34,617 nucleotides of DNA from NCBI GenBank assembly GCA_017559855.1, contig JAFYQP010000077.1:1-34617 (forward strand), in the 5' to 3' direction. Under the pieces are notes generated by a model. The model was not told where the DNA came from, ran no database searches, and worked only from the letters and a program-made list of their open reading frames with translations. Made by a program: the position numbers and the translations under genes. This DNA comes from Clostridia bacterium. Lineage in GTDB: Bacteria > Bacillota > Clostridia > Oscillospirales > JAAYXM01. This document shows positions 31,357 to 34,617 of the stretch, in pieces. Within the stretch, counting starts at the first letter, position 1. Every line of letters begins with the position of its first letter.

Positions 31357-31402
31357 GCCTAGTATTTCTCGCCCATTGATTTTATCTCAAAATAGAATAT
31401 AT

Positions 31403-31477
31403 GCCTCCTTAGTTAAATGGATATAATAAACCCCTCCTAAGGGTTAGTTGTGAGTTCGATTCTCGCAGGGGGTGCCA
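31403..31477 (+). tRNA. tRNA-Arg (anticodon CCU)
   Basis: A complete 75-nt cloverleaf with encoded CCA. The acceptor is GCCTCCT with AGGGGGT (two G-U pairs), discriminator G. The D-stem is GTTA/TAAT. The anticodon stem AACCC/GGGTT encloses CTCCTAA, giving anticodon CCT for the AGG codon. The T-arm is GTGAG-TTCGATT-CTCGC. It is followed by an intrinsic terminator and preceded by AT-rich sequence without a clear promoter. Confidence 0.94.
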
Positions 31478-31515
31478 AAAAGCCGAGAGCACTTCGCTTT
31501 CGGCTTTTGCTTTTT
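31478..31515 (+). terminator. Terminator of tRNA-Arg
   Basis: AAAAGCCGA (31478-31486), G-U, then AGC pairs with GCT and TCGGCTTTT (31496-31508) around ACTTC, followed by GCTTTTT. It begins at the base after the encoded CCA. Confidence 0.85.
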
Positions 31516-31584
31516 GGGTGGCTTGATTTTTTTGGCGAAATATAATAGAATATATGTAAATTTTATATAATCGGGAGTTTAATT

Positions 31585-32799
31585 ATGGATAAAGTTAATC
31601 AAAAATCGTCTATCCGCTGGACGTATATGGTTATTGGCGTTATCGCCATGCTTTTTGCGGGTGTTTTGTATGCCTGGTCAATTCTTAAGTCGCCGCTGAG
31701 TACTGAATTCGGTTGGGGCGTGTCCGAACTTGCATTGAATTTTACGTTGGCCATGACTTTTTTCTGCATCGGCGGACTCTTGGGTGCACAGATATTTAAA
31801 CGCTTGGGGCACAGAGTTGCACTTATTGCAGCGGGCGTGTTGTCTGCTGCAGGTTTTATTCTTACGGCGATACTTAATAACGTATCAATTGTGCTGCTGT
31901 ACATCACATACGGTGTTCTTGCGGGAACGGGTATCGGCATAGCATACAACGTTGTTATAGCAACGGTCGGTGCGTGGTTCCCCGATAAGAAAGGTCTCTC
32001 ATCCGGTTGTCTTATGATGGGATTCGGTGCATCCGCTCTTGTTCTTGGCAATGCGGCTGACGCTATGTTTAAAAGCACTTTGGGTTGGCGTATGACTTAT
32101 GTAATACTCGGCGTTGCCATTTTGGCGGTGCTAGTACTTGCGGGTATTATACTTAAAGTGCCCGGTGCCGATATTTCTCTTCCCAAAGCGAAAAGCACAA
32201 AGACCGCAGACGCGGAAGCGAAAGATTTCACCTCAAAGCAGATGCTTTGCCGCCCCTCATTCTGGATGGCGTTTTTGTGTATATCCTTCCTTGCCGCCGT
32301 GGGCAACTCGGTAATCAGTTTTGCAAAAGACCTCGCACTTTCGGTAAATGCCCCTGAGGCACTTGCGGTATCTTTGGTTGGTATACTTTCCGTATGTAAC
32401 GGGCTCGGTCGTATAGCGACGGGTGCGGTTTTTGACGTTATAGGTTGTCGCAGGACAATGATTCTTGCAAACGTTTTCACCATTGTAGCCGCAGGAGTTA
32501 CCTTAATTGCGGTATCCGCAAATTCATTGGTGCTCTGCATTGTAGGTGTGTGTCTTACGGGAATGTCATACGGTGCGTGTCCTACGGTTATGACCGCATT
32601 CACCTCCACCTATTACGGTATGAAACACCTTTCAAACAACGTGGCGTTTATGACCTTTACGGTTATGGTAGGCTCATTTGTTGCAACTGCGGCAAATAAA
32701 GTGCTGGAGGCGACCGGCGGCTATACCGATGCATTTCTGATGCTCCTCGCCTTAACGGTTGTGGCATTGATACTCAATTTATTTATTAGAAAAGCATAA
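31585..32799 (+). CDS. MFS transporter of the OFA (oxalate/formate antiporter-like) family
   Basis: A 404-residue, 12-helix major facilitator. The opening (WTYMVIGVIAMLFAGVLYAWSILKSPLSTEFGW in pieces), the GTGIGIAYNVVIATVGAWFPDKKGLSSG loop and the FWMAFLCISF helix after the central loop are typical of the OFA group, which includes OxlT. OFA members move small monocarboxylates or oxalate/formate; the substrate here is not deducible. A hydrophilic loop (~195-215, rich in Lys and Ala) splits the two halves. GGGAG lies 7 bases before the ATG. It stands alone between the tRNA terminator and its own terminator. Confidence 0.88.
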   Translation: MDKVNQKSSIRWTYMVIGVIAMLFAGVLYAWSILKSPLSTEFGWGVSELALNFTLAMTFFCIGGLLGAQIFKRLGHRVALIAAGVLSAAGFILTAILNNVSIVLLYITYGVLAGTGIGIAYNVVIATVGAWFPDKKGLSSGCLMMGFGASALVLGNAADAMFKSTLGWRMTYVILGVAILAVLVLAGIILKVPGADISLPKAKSTKTADAEAKDFTSKQMLCRPSFWMAFLCISFLAAVGNSVISFAKDLALSVNAPEALAVSLVGILSVCNGLGRIATGAVFDVIGCRRTMILANVFTIVAAGVTLIAVSANSLVLCIVGVCLTGMSYGACPTVMTAFTSTYYGMKHLSNNVAFMTFTVMVGSFVATAANKVLEATGGYTDAFLMLLALTVVALILNLFIRKA

Positions 32800-32802
32800 G
32801 AT

Positions 32803-32835
32803 AAAAAGCCGAGAACAAAATGTTCTCGGCTTTTT
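32803..32835. terminator. Bidirectional terminator after the MFS gene
   Basis: AAAAAGCCGAGAACA (32803-32817) pairs perfectly with its complement at 32821-32835 around AAA, with T5 at the end. It serves the MFS gene and the convergent disrupted gene. Confidence 0.9.
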
Positions 32836-32844
32836 GCTTATGTT

Positions 32845-33328
32845 CTATATTATAGCGTCGGTTATTACGTAGGCATCACGGGGGGTTACCGCATATATTT
32901 CATCGCCGCATACAAAAGTGCGATAGATTTTATCGTCTGCAAGTATCTTCGCACGTTCTTTGAGTATTCCGCAACACAACTCCACCAAGGTTATTTTGCC
33001 ATTTTCAAACAGGACAAACAAGTTGTCCTTGCCGGTGTGATGCAATACGGCAGAAACATCAATTTTTCCGTTGAGCATTTCGAGATTCTGCTTTTTCCAA
33101 TTATACAGACCGAGTTTTTTATCGCCGTCTATCAAGTGTAATTCACAAAGTATATGTTCTGCTCTTGCCATTAGGCGTAACCAATGCTCCGAGACACCCG
33201 ACGTTTGCATTCCAGGTGGATATCCAGAATCGCTCCTCACCGCTATCAGTGTCAAATCCGGCATGGATGAGTGGTGTATTCACAAACGGATCACGGGTAA
33301 GCGGAACCGAAAACTTTTTGATCTTCAT
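32845..33328 (-). pseudogene. Frame-disrupted gene of unknown function, probable beta-propeller remnant
   Basis: The ATG at 33326-33328 has AGGAG ~9 bases upstream and opens a natural-looking frame (KIKKFSVPLTRDPFVNTP, EERFWISTWNANVGCLG, ALVTPNGKSRTYTL) that stops at 33143. The +1 frame then gives coherent protein to 32845 (CELHLIDGDKKLGLYNW, LFVLFENGKITLVEL, DEIYAVTPRDAYVI). Joined at about 33145-33165 they would make ~160 residues with short beta-strand repeats like part of a propeller. The downstream frame's own ATG at 33264 has no convincing binding site. A one-base indel or a larger internal deletion explains it; a sequencing error cannot be excluded. No programmed slip site is visible. 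Function unknown. Confidence 0.65.
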
Positions 33329-33395
33329 AACCTACGCTCCTTTTGGGATTCCCCAGTTGCCGTAAATATACCACATCTATGTTTTAATTGCAAGA

Positions 33396-33426
33396 AAAAG
33401 GCCGACGGGTTTCACGTCGGCCTTTT
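33396..33426. terminator. Terminator of metA
   Basis: AAAAGGCCGACG (33396-33407) pairs with CGTCGGCCTTTT (33415-33426) around a 7-nt loop. On the minus strand the stem is followed by TTTTTCTT, so it ends metA transcription. Confidence 0.85.
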
Positions 33427-33428
33427 AA

Positions 33429-34346
33429 CTATATATCATTCGTTAAATCGTAAGGTGTGGTCTGGTAAACGTAGTAGTTTAACCAATTGGTATAGAGAAG
33501 GTTTGCGTGTGCACGCCAGGTGACAACCGGATCGTTCTCCGGATTGTCGTCCCTGAAGTAATTTTTCGGAACATCAATGGGAAGCCCCTTGTTCACGTCA
33601 CGGAAATACTCACCTGCTAAGGTGTCCGCATCATACTCCGGGTGGCCGGTGAGGAAGATTCGACGGCCGTCCTTGGAAATTGCGAGATAGGGCCCTGCCT
33701 CGTCGGAAACCGCAAGGAGTTTTAGATGCTTGTTCTTTTCAATATCCTCAACACGGTTTGCGGTGTGGCGTGAGTGAGGTGCAAAAAATACGTCGTTAAA
33801 ACCACGAACAAGCGGCTCGGTTGAATCACACAGTTTATGCCTGAATATGCCAAACATCTTTTTGTCAAGTGCATGCTTGGGAATACCGTAGTAATAGTAA
33901 AGTGCCGCCTGTGCACCCCAACAGATATGTAATGTGGAGTGGACGTTGGTTTTTGTCCATTCCATAATCTCGCGAAGTTCAGGCCAATAGTCAACCTCTT
34001 CAAAATCCATATTCTCAACCGGGGCACCTGTAATAATCATGCCGTCGTAACGCTCGTGCTTTATGTCGTCGAAGTTACAATAGAATGAACGGAGATGATC
34101 TGCAGACGTGTTTTTGGAAACGTGGGTAGAGGTCTGGAGAAGGTCAATCTCAATCTGAAGCGGTGTGTTGGAAAGGCAACGCATAAGTTGCGTTTCGGTT
34201 GTAATCTTGGTGGGCATAAGATTTAAAATTAAAATCTTAAGAGGACGGATGTCTTGGTGCAGAGCACGGGACTCAGTCATAACGAATATATTTTCACCCT
34301 CAAGCACCTTACGTGCGGGGAGACGATTCGGAATTTTAATCGGCAT
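33429..34346 (-). CDS. metA: Homoserine O-acetyltransferase (MetA family)
   Basis: A 305-residue MetA that activates homoserine for methionine synthesis. Catalytic residues fall at the family positions: Cys142 (HICWGAQA), His235 and Glu237 (GHPEYD). Residue 111 is Glu ([15 protein letters not shown]), the residue associated with acetyl-CoA use in Bacillus-type MetA, where succinyl-CoA enzymes such as E. coli have Gly. The product is therefore probably O-acetylhomoserine. The start [11 protein letters not shown] at 34346 matches the family N-terminus and has AGGAG ~10 bases upstream; an in-frame ATG at 34379 lies before that site and is rejected. Monocistronic; no S-box or T-box leader was seen. 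Confidence 0.95.
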   Translation of the reverse strand: MPIKIPNRLPARKVLEGENIFVMTESRALHQDIRPLKILILNLMPTKITTETQLMRCLSNTPLQIEIDLLQTSTHVSKNTSADHLRSFYCNFDDIKHERYDGMIITGAPVENMDFEEVDYWPELREIMEWTKTNVHSTLHICWGAQAALYYYYGIPKHALDKKMFGIFRHKLCDSTEPLVRGFNDVFFAPHSRHTANRVEDIEKNKHLKLLAVSDEAGPYLAISKDGRRIFLTGHPEYDADTLAGEYFRDVNKGLPIDVPKNYFRDDNPENDPVVTWRAHANLLYTNWLNYYVYQTTPYDLTNDI

Positions 34347-34379
34347 AACATCATTTCTCCTATTAAAATTATTATCCAC

Positions 34380-34408
34380 AGTATATCAAACAATCCATAA
34401 AAAAGCAA
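34380..34408 (-). promoter_or_regulatory. Promoter of metA
   Basis: On the minus strand TTGCTT (34403-34408) and TATACT (34380-34385) are separated by 17 bp, ~34 bp upstream of the metA start codon. The leader would be under 30 nt, too short for a riboswitch. Confidence 0.6.
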
Positions 34409-34476
34409 TAAGAAGTATATATTATATATATTATAATATGAAGGAAAAAATTTTTCAAAAAATGTCAAAAAAAGTG

Positions 34477-34600
34477 TTGACAATGCAAGATGTGTATGGT
34501 ATTCTAATTAGGCTGTCGCTTGAGGGCGAGGCGGGCATTGAAAAAAGAATAAAAAACTTTAAAAAAAGGTGTTGACAAGTGAGGAAAAGGGTGATATACT
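34477..34600 (+). promoter_or_regulatory. Two tandem strong promoters pointing out of the window
   Basis: P1 is TTGACA (34477-34482), 17 bp, TATTCT (34500-34505). P2 is TTGACA (34572-34577), 17 bp, TATACT (34595-34600). Both are preceded by an A7 run and GTG or GGTG directly before the -35, resembling UP elements. Perfect -35 boxes in tandem ~95 bp apart are typical of rRNA or tRNA operons in Firmicutes; the transcribed unit lies beyond base 34617. Confidence 0.7.
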
Positions 34601-34617
34601 TAAATTCCGCACTGACG

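Noticed and set aside
32097-32609. Minus-strand open frame of 170 codons within the MFS gene
   Set aside because: Antisense shadow of a 12-helix transporter with clear family motifs and its own start and terminator signals.
33140-33170. Programmed ribosomal frameshift in the disrupted gene
   Set aside because: The overlap lacks a prfB-like CTT-TGA site with an upstream binding-site stimulator, and lacks an A-rich -1 slip heptamer.
34347-34400. S-box or T-box leader for metA
   Set aside because: The inferred transcript start leaves under ~40 nt before the start codon, and no conserved leader motif is present.
34165-34575. Plus-strand open frame of 136 codons near the right edge
   Set aside because: It is antisense to the start of metA and then runs through the metA promoter and the first tandem promoter; the translation looks like non-coding sequence.
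1-34617. CRISPR array, transposase or prophage genes
   Set aside because: No regularly spaced direct repeats and no transposase, integrase or phage-like protein were recognisable in any frame.

Overview
The window looks like a chromosomal segment of a low-to-moderate-GC, anaerobic, spore-forming member of the Clostridia (Firmicutes). This is inferred from the sequence, not from a database match. The evidence is: strong AGGAGG-type ribosome binding sites; sigma-A promoters; a full [FeFe]-hydrogenase maturation set (TM1266-type regulator, HydE, HydG, HydF); a DnaD/DnaC replication-loading pair; spore cortex enzymes of the SleL/YaaH and PdaA types; an acetyl-CoA-type MetA; and a Firmicutes-style mreC-mreD-pbp2-minD-mgsA wall and division cluster. 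No transposase, phage gene or CRISPR array was seen.

Layout. 1-316: a non-coding block bounded by ~46-bp imperfect inverted repeats. 315-1883: a TetR-type regulator divergent from a DegV fatty-acid-binding protein. 1922-3874: two lipoproteins divergent from a small XRE repressor, with a perfect 16-bp inverted repeat over their promoters; the whole module is flanked by two copies of the same terminator hairpin. 3923-9894 (minus strand): a stand-alone GlmU acetyltransferase domain, pth, mfd, and a PrsA-like foldase on its own promoter. 10002-14140 (plus): dnaD, dnaC, a DacF-like carboxypeptidase and a lipoprotein. 14152-16966: SleL-like and YwlG-like genes (minus), then PdaA (plus). 16933-17271: an ArsC/Spx-fold protein lacking the cysteine. 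17297-22121: a bidirectional palindromic promoter, a ~110-nt structured leader ending in an intrinsic terminator, then the hydrogenase maturation operon TM1266-hydE-hydG-hydF with tyrA at its end. 22160-30277 (minus): zapA-U32-dut-maf-mreC-mreD-pbp2, then minD-mgsA on a probable separate promoter. 30407-31171: a short-chain dehydrogenase. 31172-31584: a non-coding stretch with a tRNA-Arg(CCU), a partial upstream copy of its 5' half, and several hairpins. 31585-32799: an OFA-type MFS transporter. 32845-33328: a frame-disrupted gene. 33429-34346: metA. The window ends with two tandem TTGACA promoters pointing out of it, in the style of stable-RNA promoters.

How the genes work together. The wall and division cluster couples Z-ring assembly (ZapA), side-wall synthesis (MreC, MreD, PBP2) and division placement (MinD). 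The carboxypeptidase, SleL and PdaA add peptidoglycan trimming and spore cortex metabolism. HydE, HydG and HydF build the active-site cluster of a hydrogenase whose structural gene is outside the window.

Most noteworthy: (1) the attenuator-like leader in front of the hyd operon, with two mutually exclusive hairpins; (2) the inverted-repeat element at 1-316; (3) the tRNA-Arg half-copy with intervening hairpins; (4) a GlmU reduced to its acetyltransferase domain; (5) a palindromic -35 box apparently shared by divergent promoters; (6) MinD without a membrane-targeting tail and without MinC beside it; (7) absence of mreB from the mre cluster; (8) the sleL ribosome binding site buried in a terminator stem. 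No clearly new multi-gene system is evident; the leader RNA is the best candidate for something undescribed.
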